In this document: piece after piece, positions 28,143 through 35,886 of the stretch
How the letters are laid out: every line of letters starts with the position of its first letter
Position numbering within the stretch: position 1 is the first letter of the stretch
Assembly (NCBI RefSeq): GCF_000221185.1
Contig: NC_015865.1
Coordinates: 1,736,001 to 1,800,000, forward strand
Length of the DNA stretch: 64,000 nucleotides
Source of the DNA: Thermococcus sp. 4557
GTDB lineage: Archaea; Methanobacteriota_B; Thermococci; Thermococcales; Thermococcaceae
Direction of reading: 5' to 3'
Position numbers and translations under genes: made by a program
The notes under the pieces: model-generated
Databases searched by the model: none
The model's input: the letters and a program-made list of their open reading frames with translations, nothing else
What the model was told of the DNA's origin: nothing

Positions 28143-28505
28143 TCACATCGCCCTCCCGTAGTGGTAGTGCGATAGGAGGAGCACCGCTGCCCCTGCAGCG
28201 AGGGGAATTATAAGCTTCGTTGCCACCTCGCTGTTTCCCTGGCTGTACTCCCAGAGGTATTCAAGGAAGAGGAGAAAGCTCATCACCGCGTAGCCGTTTC
28301 TCGCGCTCTTCGCGCTTATGAACTCGGTCCTCTCGTCCTCAACCCTCTCAATCCTTGAGTCGTAGTACCACGTGAGCAGATAGCTAAGTAAAAAGCCCGC
28401 TACAAAGATCCCCACGGCTAAGAGAGCCCTCCCGGACTTCGTCGAGTAAGCCAGCCCAATTATCATGCCCGTAACGAGAATTCCCAGCAGGTGTTCGTAC
28501 TTCAT
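28143..28505 (-). CDS. DUF2178-like small membrane protein, third copy
   Basis: A 120-residue paralogue with four helices, the motif RVEDERTEFISAKSARNGYAV and the terminal HYHYGRAM. One base separates its ATG from the preceding stop, and GAGGTGATG in the end of the upstream copy serves as ribosome binding site. Confidence 0.8.
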   Translation of the reverse strand: MKYEHLLGILVTGMIIGLAYSTKSGRALLAVGIFVAGFLLSYLLTWYYDSRIERVEDERTEFISAKSARNGYAVMSFLLFLEYLWEYSQGNSEVATKLIIPLAAGAAVLLLSHYHYGRAM

Positions 28506-28506
28506 C

Positions 28507-28890
28507 TCACATCACCTCTTCATAGTGGGCCTTTGCAAAGAAGGGCACGAGAGCGTAGACGAACATGAAAAGCCCGCTCACGATGGAGGCGCTCTTCCAG
28601 AAGGGGTCGCCCTGGGAAATTATGCTCGTCGAAACGAAAGTCAGGGCTATGGTAAAGCCGAGGACGCGCATCGTCAAGGCGTGGCTCTTCTCTTCAATCC
28701 TTTCAGTCCGTTCATCAACGATAACCTCTCCAATCTTTTCCAGGTAGCGAGCGTAAGCGGTGGCGATAACCGCGCCAAGGAAAAGGGCCGCAACGCCGAG
28801 GAGCACGCTCCCCCTGTTCGAGGCCACGATGAACAGCCCGAGAACTACTGCGAATATCACTCCCCAGCCGAACCAGTGTTTGGCTTTCAT
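28507..28890 (-). CDS. DUF2178-like small membrane protein, second copy
   Basis: A 127-residue paralogue with four helices and the motif IVDERTERIEEKSHALTMRV. Its C-terminus (AKAHYEEVM) is the most diverged of the five but keeps the final V-M-stop. Abuts the first copy without a spacer. Confidence 0.8.
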   Translation of the reverse strand: MKAKHWFGWGVIFAVVLGLFIVASNRGSVLLGVAALFLGAVIATAYARYLEKIGEVIVDERTERIEEKSHALTMRVLGFTIALTFVSTSIISQGDPFWKSASIVSGLFMFVYALVPFFAKAHYEEVM

Positions 28891-29277
28891 TCACATCACC
28901 CTCGAGTAGTAGTGCCTGAGCCCAACCTTTAAAAGCGAGACAAGCACCATGAGGACAAGCGAGAGATAGTACGCACTCTTCAGCCCGGGATAGCTTTGGG
29001 AGAGGATTGCCAGACCCACAACGCTGAACGCTAGGACGAGAACTACTACCTGAAGCGTCCTTCTGGAACTCATCTCATCTATCCTCAGCGTCCTCTCATC
29101 ACTCAAAACCTCCCCGCGCTTCTTGACCCATTCCGAATAGAGGAAGGTCACGCCTACTGCCCCGGCCAGGACCCCAAAGGCGAGGGGTGCACTCCCCATC
29201 CACAGCGCCACTGCCAGCATTGAAGCCGTCGTGGCGGGAATCACATACCCAATGAGCCTCCATCTTTCCACACTCAT
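28891..29277 (-). CDS. DUF2178-like small membrane protein, first copy
   Basis: First gene of the operon: a 128-residue membrane protein with four helices, the motif LSDERTLRIDEMSSRRTLQV and the terminal RHYYSRVM. The ATG at 29277 fits best because GGTG directly precedes it; an in-frame ATG at 29283 is possible. The two tandem operators end only a few bases upstream and a TATA box stands at 29319-29326. Confidence 0.8.
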   Translation of the reverse strand: MSVERWRLIGYVIPATTASMLAVALWMGSAPLAFGVLAGAVGVTFLYSEWVKKRGEVLSDERTLRIDEMSSRRTLQVVVLVLAFSVVGLAILSQSYPGLKSAYYLSLVLMVLVSLLKVGLRHYYSRVM

Positions 29278-29283
29278 CACCAT

Positions 29284-29326
29284 GTAAAGTTTCCTTTACG
29301 TAAAGCTTCCTTTACATCCTTATAAG
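29284..29326 (-). promoter_or_regulatory. promoter with two tandem 16-bp operators for the membrane-array operon
   Basis: The sequence GTAAAG-NNNN-CTTTAC occurs at 29284-29299 and again immediately at 29300-29315, each a 6-bp inverted repeat with a 4-base centre. CTTATAAG (29319-29326) is the TATA box of the minus-strand operon. The operators cover the expected transcription start, a repressing position. The XRE protein of the same operon is the obvious candidate to bind. A second TATA-like TTTTTAAA at 29342-29349 faces the other way and serves the tRNA gene. Confidence 0.7.
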
Positions 29327-29373
29327 CCTTTCCCCTCAAAGTTTTTAAAGCGCCGGGGAGAAGTTCAATCCGC

Positions 29374-29461
29374 GCGGGGGTTGCCGAGCCTGGCCAAAGG
29401 CGCGGGATTTAGGGTCCCGTCCCGTAGGGGTTCGCGGGTTCAAATCCCGTCCCCCGCACCA
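29374..29461 (+). tRNA. tRNA-Leu (UAG anticodon)
   Basis: An 88-base class II tRNA. Acceptor stem GCGGGGG/CCCCCGC, D-arm with GCCGAGCCTGGCCAAAGGC, anticodon stem CGGGA/TCCCG with loop TTTAGGG (anticodon TAG), long variable arm, T-arm GCGGGTTCAAATCCCGT, discriminator A and an encoded CCA. A TATA-like TTTTTAAA lies about 28 bases upstream. No intron is seen. Confidence 0.95.
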
Positions 29462-29481
29462 CAACAGCCCTTGCTTGCGCA

Positions 29482-29861
29482 TGTTGAGGCTTTCGCCTCA
29501 ACACCTCGGGAAGCTTCGCTTCCCAAGGAGCGCTGGCGGAAGATTAAGTGCTTTTTTGAGGATTGCAAGTTCTGGAGTGGGTTTCTCGTTCACATACTCT
29601 TTGGTGAGTGTTTCACTGATAAAGGCGCCCGAAGGGCGCCGATGGTAAGTTGAAACTGTTCTAAAGGGCCTTCTTTTGTGTTAAACCCGCTTAAAATTAT
29701 CCAGTTCTTTAGTGCACGACTGATTTTTGCTTCTCTGTGAGAAGGGCACTCTTTGATCAAACTTTGCAGAGCAAAGTTTCCTTGGTGAAGCTTTTTTCTA
29801 AAAGCTTCCCGTACTCTCAAACCCGCTGAAGTGATACTTCCCCCACGTTAGGAAACTTTGC
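29482..29861. repeat. run of six perfect hairpins in a 416-base non-coding spacer
   Basis: The spacer between the tRNA and the next gene has no convincing gene but six perfect inverted repeats with 3-4 base loops: 29482-29503 (9-bp stem TGTTGAGGC), 29508-29524 (GGGAAGC), 29624-29640 (GGCGCCC), 29730-29744 (CTTCTC), 29759-29779 (AAACTTTGC) and 29787-29808 (GAAGCTTTT). GCAAAGTTTCC (29771-29781) also pairs with GGAAACTTTGC (29851-29861). AAACCCGCT is present twice, near 29684 and 29819. Confidence 0.6.
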
Positions 29862-29877
29862 GCGGGCAAAAGGTTGC

Positions 29878-30207
29878 CTACGGCAGTTTGAGTTCAATTC
29901 TTACGTCTTCGTCCATCAGGACGAAGAGGATCAGCGCCGAGAGGAGGGTTAGCGTTACCGCCGGAAGGGACAGTCCCACCATCACCCATAGGAGACCGAA
30001 GAGAAGGTCCAGGAGGGCTATGTACGCCGAGAGGTCCACAGTTGTCTCGTGTCCCGCCCAGACCCCGTAGGCGAAGAGCAGGTGCACGCTCCCGACGAGG
30101 ATGTAGCCAAAAAATGTGTATTTCTCCCCGAAACTCATCGCGGCTATGCCGTAGAAGAAGATCGCGAGAAGAATAAAGAAAGAAACGACGAGGGGCTTAG
30201 GCCGCAT
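29878..30207 (-). CDS. small membrane protein
   Basis: A 109-residue protein with four hydrophobic segments (residues 7-25, 32-52, 60-78 and 80-97) and a short charged tail (DEDVRIELKLP). No family recognised. Its start overlaps the end of the MFS transporter gene by 11 bases, so both are probably expressed together. Confidence 0.65.
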   Translation of the reverse strand: MRPKPLVVSFFILLAIFFYGIAAMSFGEKYTFFGYILVGSVHLLFAYGVWAGHETTVDLSAYIALLDLLFGLLWVMVGLSLPAVTLTLLSALILFVLMDEDVRIELKLP

Positions 30208-31402
30208 CGCCGAGCTCCTCCACGGGGAGCTTCATCCTCGAGACCGCTATAAGGGTCAGGATTCCTATGAGCGGCATGAGGGCCAGTTCTCCCAGGGCCA
30301 GGCCGGTGCTCTGCCTCGCGAGTACGTCCGTTATCGTTGGAGCTATGGCGTTGGCCGAGTTGGAGATGAGACCAAGGGCGAAGCTGGCCTTCGGGAAGAT
30401 GTTCCTGGGGTAAGTGGCCGGGGCGCTGGTCCAGAACGCTGGTCCGGTTCCCTGGAGGGCTCCGATGAGGACCACCGATGCGAGGGCGAGGGTGTAGTTG
30501 CCGGCGAGCATGGCCTTGCCGTAGACCAGCAGTCCGATGAAGGCAACCGCGTAGGAGAATATCATGACCTGCACGATGGCCTTGAAGAGACCCCTCGCGT
30601 TCGGGTTCTTCCTGGACAGCATGTAGCCGACGTAGCCCATGCCTATGCTCCAGAGCGCCTTGGATATGTTGAGGCTCGTGCTGAGCGTTGTCACGTGCTC
30701 CTTCGTCCACCCGATTTCATAGCCGAGGGATGCGGAGAACCCTATGATGGTGAATATGACCCAGAGGGCCGGGAAGAACGTGAAGCCGAGCACCCAGGTG
30801 AAGGGCATCTTCCAGACGCTTACCGTCTCAGCCCCCTCGGTCTTGTGGATTATCTCGAAGTCCTCGACGAAGAACCACCAGAGGGCGAGAACCGCGTACA
30901 TTATGAGGACGGTGACCCAGAAACCGCCCTTCCACCCGAAGTCCGCGACGGCGTACTTGGCGCTCATGCTTCCAAACACACCGCCCCAGAAGATACCCGA
31001 GAGGATTATACCCTTCGCAAAGGGCCTCTCGGCAACGAAGAACTGGGCTATCTGGGTGCTGAAGAGCGGCACGAGCGTGACCACGAAACCCTGGATGAAC
31101 CTAAGGAAGACGACGACGTACCAGTTGGGAGCGAGCGGAATGAGCGCCTGCGCTATCGCCGCCCAGCTGAGTGCTATGGCAACGCTCTTCTTGAAGCTTC
31201 CCTCGTATATCCTGGTGTGGCCGAGAAGGAACGCTATGAACAAACCAAAGACGTACGCTATGTGCTGCCATTCGTACTCCGCGCTGCTTATCCCGAAGTG
31301 GGCGATTATATCGGGCTTTGCGACGGCCATCATGGTCAGGGTTCCGAAGCCGGCCGTCATGACCAACGTGTCAAGCAGGACTGAGCTCCACCGTTTGTCC
31401 AT
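30197..31402 (-). CDS. MFS transporter
   Basis: Twelve-helix major facilitator superfamily permease of 401 residues. Features: a helix 2-3 loop LGHTRIYEGSFKKS in the place of the classical GRxxDR loop, FLRFIQGFVVTLVPLFSTQIA in helix 4, and a second-half loop MLSRKNPNARGLFK. It might transport organic anions or an amino acid; no family marker narrows it. Upstream lies the GDT1-like gene at 12 bases distance, in the same direction. Confidence 0.85.
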   Translation of the reverse strand: MDKRWSSVLLDTLVMTAGFGTLTMMAVAKPDIIAHFGISSAEYEWQHIAYVFGLFIAFLLGHTRIYEGSFKKSVAIALSWAAIAQALIPLAPNWYVVVFLRFIQGFVVTLVPLFSTQIAQFFVAERPFAKGIILSGIFWGGVFGSMSAKYAVADFGWKGGFWVTVLIMYAVLALWWFFVEDFEIIHKTEGAETVSVWKMPFTWVLGFTFFPALWVIFTIIGFSASLGYEIGWTKEHVTTLSTSLNISKALWSIGMGYVGYMLSRKNPNARGLFKAIVQVMIFSYAVAFIGLLVYGKAMLAGNYTLALASVVLIGALQGTGPAFWTSAPATYPRNIFPKASFALGLISNSANAIAPTITDVLARQSTGLALGELALMPLIGILTLIAVSRMKLPVEELGDAA

Positions 31403-31414
31403 GATTTATCCCTC

Positions 31415-31678
31415 CTAGAGCTTTCCGAATATCATGAGGATTCCGAAAACAATGAAAAGTGCCCCTGCGAACTTGTGGACCATGTCGAGGGGGATGAAGT
31501 CGCCGAGCTTGTCACCAAGAACCGCACCGATGAGGTTCACGGCGGCCAGGCCCAGAATGGCCCCCACAAAAGCTACCTTCCACCCATACTTGGCTGCGAA
31601 GGCCATGGTTGCCAGCTGGGTCTTATCCCCAAGCTCCGCCAGGAAAATGGCAAAGAATATAGCCAGGATGCCGTCCAT
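31415..31678 (-). CDS. half-size GDT1/TMEM165 (UPF0016) cation transporter
   Basis: An 87-residue membrane protein with three helices and one copy of the family signature ELGDKTQLATMAFAAKYG. Eukaryotic and bacterial GDT1/MneA proteins have two such repeats and move Mn2+ or Ca2+; the single-repeat form should work as a dimer. Placed between aminotransferase and MFS genes with short spacers (10 and 12 bases). Confidence 0.88.
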   Translation of the reverse strand: MDGILAIFFAIFLAELGDKTQLATMAFAAKYGWKVAFVGAILGLAAVNLIGAVLGDKLGDFIPLDMVHKFAGALFIVFGILMIFGKL

Positions 31679-31688
31679 CGCGCCTCCC

Positions 31689-32867
31689 TCAAAGCTTTGA
31701 AAGTGCTTCGTTCATCCTCTCCATTGCCTCAGTGAGCTGGCTCTTCTTTGTGGCGTAGCTTATCCTTATCCAGCCCTCTCCGGCCTTGCCGAAGGCTGTT
31801 CCGGGTATGACGACAACGCCTGCGTTCTCGAGGAGCCAGTTCGCAAAGTCCTCGCTGCTCATCCCGAGCTCTGGGTCGATCTTGGCCCAGAGGTAGAAGG
31901 CACCCTTCGGTCTGAACGGTGTGATGTGAGGCATTTTGCTGAGGTGGTGGAGAACCAGCTTCCTCCTCTCCGCGTAGGTCTGGCGCATTGCCTCAAGGGC
32001 CTCCCAGCTGCGCTTGTCGCGGAGGGCGGTGATTCCGGCTATCTGAATAAAGGACGTGACGTTTCCAATGACGTAGGCGTGGAGCTTTATCATATCCCTG
32101 ATAACCTGGGTTGGGGCTATAGTGAAGCCGAGGCGCCAGCCGGTCATGGCGAAGGTCTTGGAGAAGCTGTTCGCCAGAATAGTGTTGTCCGGGGCGTATT
32201 TGATCATCGGGTAGTGCTTCGCCCCCTCGTAGAGGAAGTGCTCGTAGGGCTCGTCGCTCAGGATGTAGAGGTTGTAGTCCTCCGCTATGTCGGCTATTGC
32301 CTTCACAGTCTTCTTTTTAAGGACCGCGCCTGTGGGGTTGTTTGGATAGTTAATGACGAGCATTCTCGTTCTCTTGGTTATTGCCTCAACGAGCTCATCC
32401 GGGTCGATCTGGAACTCGTTCTCCTCGCGGAGGGGTATCCTCAGGATGCCTGCCTCGGCGATCTTTGCGTCCTCAACGTAGCAGACGAAGGCCGGGTCTG
32501 GGATGATAACGTCATCGTCCTGCTCCAGAAGGGTCTGGAACGCGAGGTAGGTGGCCTCGTAGGCACCCGCGGTGACGATTATATCGTTGGGGGAGATATC
32601 AACCTTGTAGTGGGTCTTGTAGTACTCCGCTATCGCTTCGCGGAACTCGGGGATGCCCGCGTTGGGGGTGTAGTGGGTGTATCCCTCATCTATTGCCCTC
32701 TTAGCGGCTTCCTTTATGACATCCGGGGTGTCAAAATCCGGCTCTCCAATTCCGAGGGAGATAACGTTTTCCATCTTCTTTGCCTTTTCGAAGAGCTCCC
32801 TGATCTTTGAGCGCTGGATGAGGTTTATTCTGCCCGCGAGGAAGTATTTACGTTTTTTATATCTCAT
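31689..32867 (-). CDS. class I/II aminotransferase
   Basis: PLP-dependent aminotransferase of 392 residues. Motifs: ISLGIGEPDFDTPDVIKEAA, THYTPNAGIPEFREAIAEYY, NYPNNPTGAV (the PLP-contacting Asn), DEPYEHFLYEG, the Schiff-base lysine in ANSFSKTFAMTGWRLGF, and RISYAT near the C-terminus with the substrate-carboxylate Arg. Closest in feel to archaeal aromatic or alanine aminotransferases; the amino-donor preference cannot be read. ATG at 32867 follows GAGGTGATG, with TTTATAAAA about 45 bases upstream. Confidence 0.93.
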   Translation of the reverse strand: MRYKKRKYFLAGRINLIQRSKIRELFEKAKKMENVISLGIGEPDFDTPDVIKEAAKRAIDEGYTHYTPNAGIPEFREAIAEYYKTHYKVDISPNDIIVTAGAYEATYLAFQTLLEQDDDVIIPDPAFVCYVEDAKIAEAGILRIPLREENEFQIDPDELVEAITKRTRMLVINYPNNPTGAVLKKKTVKAIADIAEDYNLYILSDEPYEHFLYEGAKHYPMIKYAPDNTILANSFSKTFAMTGWRLGFTIAPTQVIRDMIKLHAYVIGNVTSFIQIAGITALRDKRSWEALEAMRQTYAERRKLVLHHLSKMPHITPFRPKGAFYLWAKIDPELGMSSEDFANWLLENAGVVVIPGTAFGKAGEGWIRISYATKKSQLTEAMERMNEALSKL

Positions 32868-32952
32868 GAGGACATCACCTCAGGCAGTCGGGAATGATAG
32901 GGGGATTTTATAAACCTATCCACCATAAAGCACAGGAATGGCCATCGGTCGC

Positions 32953-33360
32953 CTATAAAACTTCAACGAGGGCCGCCTTTTCAAAAAATCTTTTCGATTT
33001 TTCTGCCCCGCAGTCGGTCATGGACAGCTCCTCCAGGTTCAGCTCCGCAAGGATCTCCCCCGCCCTATCGCGGCTCCCAAAGACCACGAGGTAATTCTCA
33101 CCGTCCCTGACGCCGTATTTTGCTATCGCATCTTTTATCTGGAGTGTCCCGGCAAGGCGGAGGAGGAGCTCGCCGCCGAGGGTTCTGGCGTGGTTGGTGC
33201 CCCTCTCAAATGAACGGAGTGCTAAAAGCGCCGCAAACGCCACCTCTTCCCAGCATTCGCCTCCCACTATCTGAAAGTCGCCGCCTATCAGGGGTATGAG
33301 TTCCCCGGCATCTTTGACGAATATCCTTGCGATGTGGAGATTCTCCGTTATTTCTTTCAT
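32953..33360 (-). CDS. cgi121: KEOPS complex subunit Cgi121
   Basis: A 135-residue protein of the Cgi121 family: the middle segment ALRSFERGTNHARTLGGELLLRLAGTLQIKDAI and the strand ENYLVVFG are characteristic. Cgi121 binds Bud32 and the tRNA 3' end and helps KEOPS make t6A at position 37 of tRNA. Kae1-Bud32 and Pcc1 are not in this window. The start at 33360 gives the normal length. Confidence 0.85.
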   Translation of the reverse strand: MKEITENLHIARIFVKDAGELIPLIGGDFQIVGGECWEEVAFAALLALRSFERGTNHARTLGGELLLRLAGTLQIKDAIAKYGVRDGENYLVVFGSRDRAGEILAELNLEELSMTDCGAEKSKRFFEKAALVEVL

Positions 33361-33569
33361 CGGGCCACCCCATCCCCGGTGGATTCTTCGACGTTAAAAC
33401 CCTTTCTGAGTCCCTCAGATTCGATTATTTATGAATTTTTTATAAATCGGTAATTTTTAAAAAATTTTTTGAAAATCATATTATTGTCGTAATATTAAGC
33501 AAGCGCAAAGTATTTAACTAATTAAATCACTATTTATTTCAGCGGCTTGCTGAACTGGGTGGTGCAGGG
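33361..33569 (+). promoter_or_regulatory. AT-rich promoter region of the division locus
   Basis: The 209-base spacer before cdrS is strikingly AT-rich (about 33415-33540) in a GC-rich genome, with several TATA-like stretches (TTTTTTATAAAT near 33440, ACTATTTATTT at 33529). Just before cdrS, TTCAGC (33538-33543) and GCTGAA (33549-33554) form a perfect dyad around GGCTT. The longer TTTCAGCGGCTT (33537-33548) recurs inverted before ftsZ at 33760-33771. No gene is seen in the spacer. Confidence 0.55.
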
Positions 33570-33761
33570 ATGGCCAAAATGCGGATCATCAGTGTACAGC
33601 TTCCTCAGGGACTTATCAACGCCATGGATCAGCTCGTTAGGAAGGGGGTATACCCCAACAGAAGCGAGATAATCAGAGAAGCTATCCGCGAGCTTTTGAA
33701 GAAGGAGCTCTATCAGCTGGAGACTGAGGAACGCTCAACGCCTGAGTACATCCTGAAATAA
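33570..33761 (+). CDS. cdrS: ribbon-helix-helix regulator next to ftsZ (CdrS-like)
   Basis: A 63-residue DNA-binding protein of the ribbon-helix-helix type: beta strand RIISVQLPQGLINAMDQLV, then RKGVYPNRSEIIREAIRELLKKEL. In haloarchaea the small protein CdrS, encoded near ftsZ2, controls division genes; size, fold and position match, so the name is given as a likely orthologue rather than proven. ATG at 33570 follows GGTGGTG. Inverted copies of a 12-base element lie before this gene and between it and ftsZ, suggesting autoregulation and control of ftsZ. Confidence 0.75.
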   Translation: MAKMRIISVQLPQGLINAMDQLVRKGVYPNRSEIIREAIRELLKKELYQLETEERSTPEYILK

Positions 33762-33771
33762 GCCGCTGAAA
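33760..33771. promoter_or_regulatory. inverted copy of the cdrS operator in front of ftsZ
   Basis: AAGCCGCTGAAA is the exact reverse complement of TTTCAGCGGCTT at 33537-33548. It overlaps the cdrS stop codon region and lies about 20 bases before the TATA-like TTTAATAG (33793) of ftsZ, an upstream position suited to activation or to competition with TFB. Confidence 0.5.
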
Positions 33772-33826
33772 TCAACGTTAAAATCAAAGTCATTTAATAG
33801 TCGAACCTGAATTGGGGGTTGGGGCG

Positions 33827-35080
33827 ATGGTATTTAAACTCTTAGAACAGGCCGGAATAAAACTCGATCTGGACGACGGGCCGAGGGCAGCGCAGGTTGA
33901 TGGGTTCTCCGACGAGAACCTTGAGGACCTCATAAAGATAGTCATCGTCGGCGTTGGCGGTTCTGGAAACAACACCATAACCAGGCTCTACGAGCTTGGC
34001 GTCCAGGGTGCTGAGCTTATAGCAATGAACACCGACGCCCAGCACCTTGCCAGGACGAAGGCCCACAGGAAGCTTCTCCTCGGCAAGGAGATAACGCAGG
34101 GCAAGGGTTCGGGCGGAAACCCTGAGATAGGCTACCGCGCCGCCGAGGCGAGCGCCCATGAGATTGCCGAGACCATCGGTGACGCCGATCTTGTGTTCAT
34201 AACCGCTGGTATGGGTAACGGCACCGGTACGGGCGCTGCTCCAGTTGTTGCTAAGGTCATAAAGGAGCGTGCCAGGCACAACGGAAGGTTTAGGGAGCCT
34301 CTCGTCGTCAGCGTTGTAACCTACCCGTTCAAGAACGAGGGTAAGATCAGGATTGAGAAGGCCAAGGCGGGCATAAAGGCCCTCATGTACTACTCCGACA
34401 CGGTCATCATCATCGAGAACGACAAGCTCCTCAAGCTCGTTCCGAAGCTCCCGATAAACGCCGCCTTCCGCTTCGCCGACGAGATAATAGCCAGGATGGT
34501 CAAGGGCATTACCGAGACCATAAAGCTCCCATCCATGGTAAACATCGACTTCGCCGACGTTTACAGCGTTATGCACAACGGCGGTGCCGCCCTGATAGGA
34601 ATCGGCGAGAGCGACTCCAGCAACAGGGCGGTTGATGCCGTCAAGAACGCGCTCGAGAACAAGATGCTCGAGGTCGAGTACGGCAGCGGTGACAGGGCTC
34701 TGGTTCACTTCACCGTCGGACCGGATGTGAGCCTCGGAGAGATAAACGACGCCATGAACATCGTCTACGAGAAGCTCGGCGAGAAGAGCGAAATCAAGTG
34801 GGGTGCGAGGATAGACGAGGACATGGGCAAGGTCGTCAGGGCAATGGTCATCATGACCGGCGTTAAGAGCCCGCACATCCTGGGCGGAGAGCACGCCCTC
34901 CAGGTCGGCTCATCGATGAAGGACAACATAATCGCCCCCGAGCCGGTTAAGCCCTTCAAGTCCAAGGATGGAGACTTCGACAGGATATTCAACATGATAT
35001 CGGGCAGGCCTGAGAAGAAGGGGAAGGAGCTTCCGCCCTACGCGAAGAGGGTTCTCGACGACTTCCTGGATATTGCCTGA
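33827..35080 (+). CDS. ftsZ: cell division GTPase FtsZ
   Basis: Tubulin-like GTPase of 417 residues that forms the division ring. [13 protein letters not shown] is the N-terminal nucleotide loop, [18 protein letters not shown] the tubulin signature, and [23 protein letters not shown] the T7 loop with the catalytic acidic residue. The N-terminal extension ([18 protein letters not shown]) is typical of Thermococcales. The start at 33827 is preceded by GGGGC; a GTG-type start 15 bases earlier is less likely. Its C-terminal tail ([16 protein letters not shown]) may bind a membrane anchor such as SepF, not present here. Confidence 0.96.
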   Translation: MVFKLLEQAGIKLDLDDGPRAAQVDGFSDENLEDLIKIVIVGVGGSGNNTITRLYELGVQGAELIAMNTDAQHLARTKAHRKLLLGKEITQGKGSGGNPEIGYRAAEASAHEIAETIGDADLVFITAGMGNGTGTGAAPVVAKVIKERARHNGRFREPLVVSVVTYPFKNEGKIRIEKAKAGIKALMYYSDTVIIIENDKLLKLVPKLPINAAFRFADEIIARMVKGITETIKLPSMVNIDFADVYSVMHNGGAALIGIGESDSSNRAVDAVKNALENKMLEVEYGSGDRALVHFTVGPDVSLGEINDAMNIVYEKLGEKSEIKWGARIDEDMGKVVRAMVIMTGVKSPHILGGEHALQVGSSMKDNIIAPEPVKPFKSKDGDFDRIFNMISGRPEKKGKELPPYAKRVLDDFLDIA

Positions 35081-35115
35081 ATTTCTTCCTTTATCATTTG
35101 GGCACAGGTGGTTCT

Positions 35116-35886
35116 ATGGCAGTGGTTATTAGTGTAGCCAATCAGAAGGGCGGGGTCGGAAAGACCACCCTGACGATGAACCTCGCCTACGCTCTCTCCG
35201 CGATGGGCAGAAGGGTTCTCGTGGTGGACATAGACCCCCAGTTCAACCTGACTTTTGGCCTCATAGGAATGAACGTCCTTCAGCACGGCGACAGCAACGT
35301 GGGGACGCTGATGACGAGGGAGAGCGACATTGATAGTACCATAGTGGAAGTCCGGGAGAACCTCCATTTGGTGCCCAGCCACCTGAACCTCTCGGCCAAG
35401 GAGATCGAGATCATCAACACCTACAACCGTGAGAGGAGGCTTGAAAAGGCCCTCCTGCCAGTTCTGCCGGACTACGACTACGTTCTCATTGACAACCCGC
35501 CGAGCATGGGCATCTTCCTGGTCAACTCACTGACGGCCTCAGATTACGTGCTCATACCCCTGGAGCTCAGCTATTTTGGTGTCATAGGAATGCAGCTGAT
35601 GTTCAATCTGATGCGCATGATACGTCAGGAGACCAACGAGAACCTTAAACTCCTCGGCCTGGTTCCCAACAAGTTCACCCGCCAGACGAAGGTTCCAAAG
35701 ATGCGCCTCAAGGAACTCAGGGAGACCTACCCTGACGCCCCGATTCTGACGACCATTCCAAAGGCCATAGCCCTGGAAAAGGCTCAGAGCCAGGGGGTTA
35801 GCATATTCGAGTTCGAGGGTGATGGAAGGGCCGCGAAGGCCTTTTCAAAGCTTGCCCGCGAGGTGGTTGAGCTTGTCGAAGGATAA
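35116..35886 (+). CDS. ParA/Soj-family segregation ATPase (SegA-like)
   Basis: A 256-residue deviant-Walker ATPase: ANQKGGVGKTTLTMNLAYAL, VLVVDIDPQFNLTFGL, and DYVLIDNPPSMGIFLVNSL. ParA-type proteins bind DNA non-specifically when ATP-bound and move a partner complex. ATG at 35116, 35 bases after ftsZ, preceded by GGTGG; likely in the same operon. Its stop overlaps the start of the ribbon-helix-helix partner gene by 14 bases. No membrane-targeting helix as in MinD is obvious at the C-terminus, favouring a ParA role. Confidence 0.9.
   Translation: MAVVISVANQKGGVGKTTLTMNLAYALSAMGRRVLVVDIDPQFNLTFGLIGMNVLQHGDSNVGTLMTRESDIDSTIVEVRENLHLVPSHLNLSAKEIEIINTYNRERRLEKALLPVLPDYDYVLIDNPPSMGIFLVNSLTASDYVLIPLELSYFGVIGMQLMFNLMRMIRQETNENLKLLGLVPNKFTRQTKVPKMRLKELRETYPDAPILTTIPKAIALEKAQSQGVSIFEFEGDGRAAKAFSKLAREVVELVEG

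Noticed and set aside
29381-29820. Two open frames in the tRNA-Leu downstream spacer
   Set aside because: Both consist of hairpin sequence, one overlaps the tRNA, and neither has a ribosome binding site or protein-like composition.
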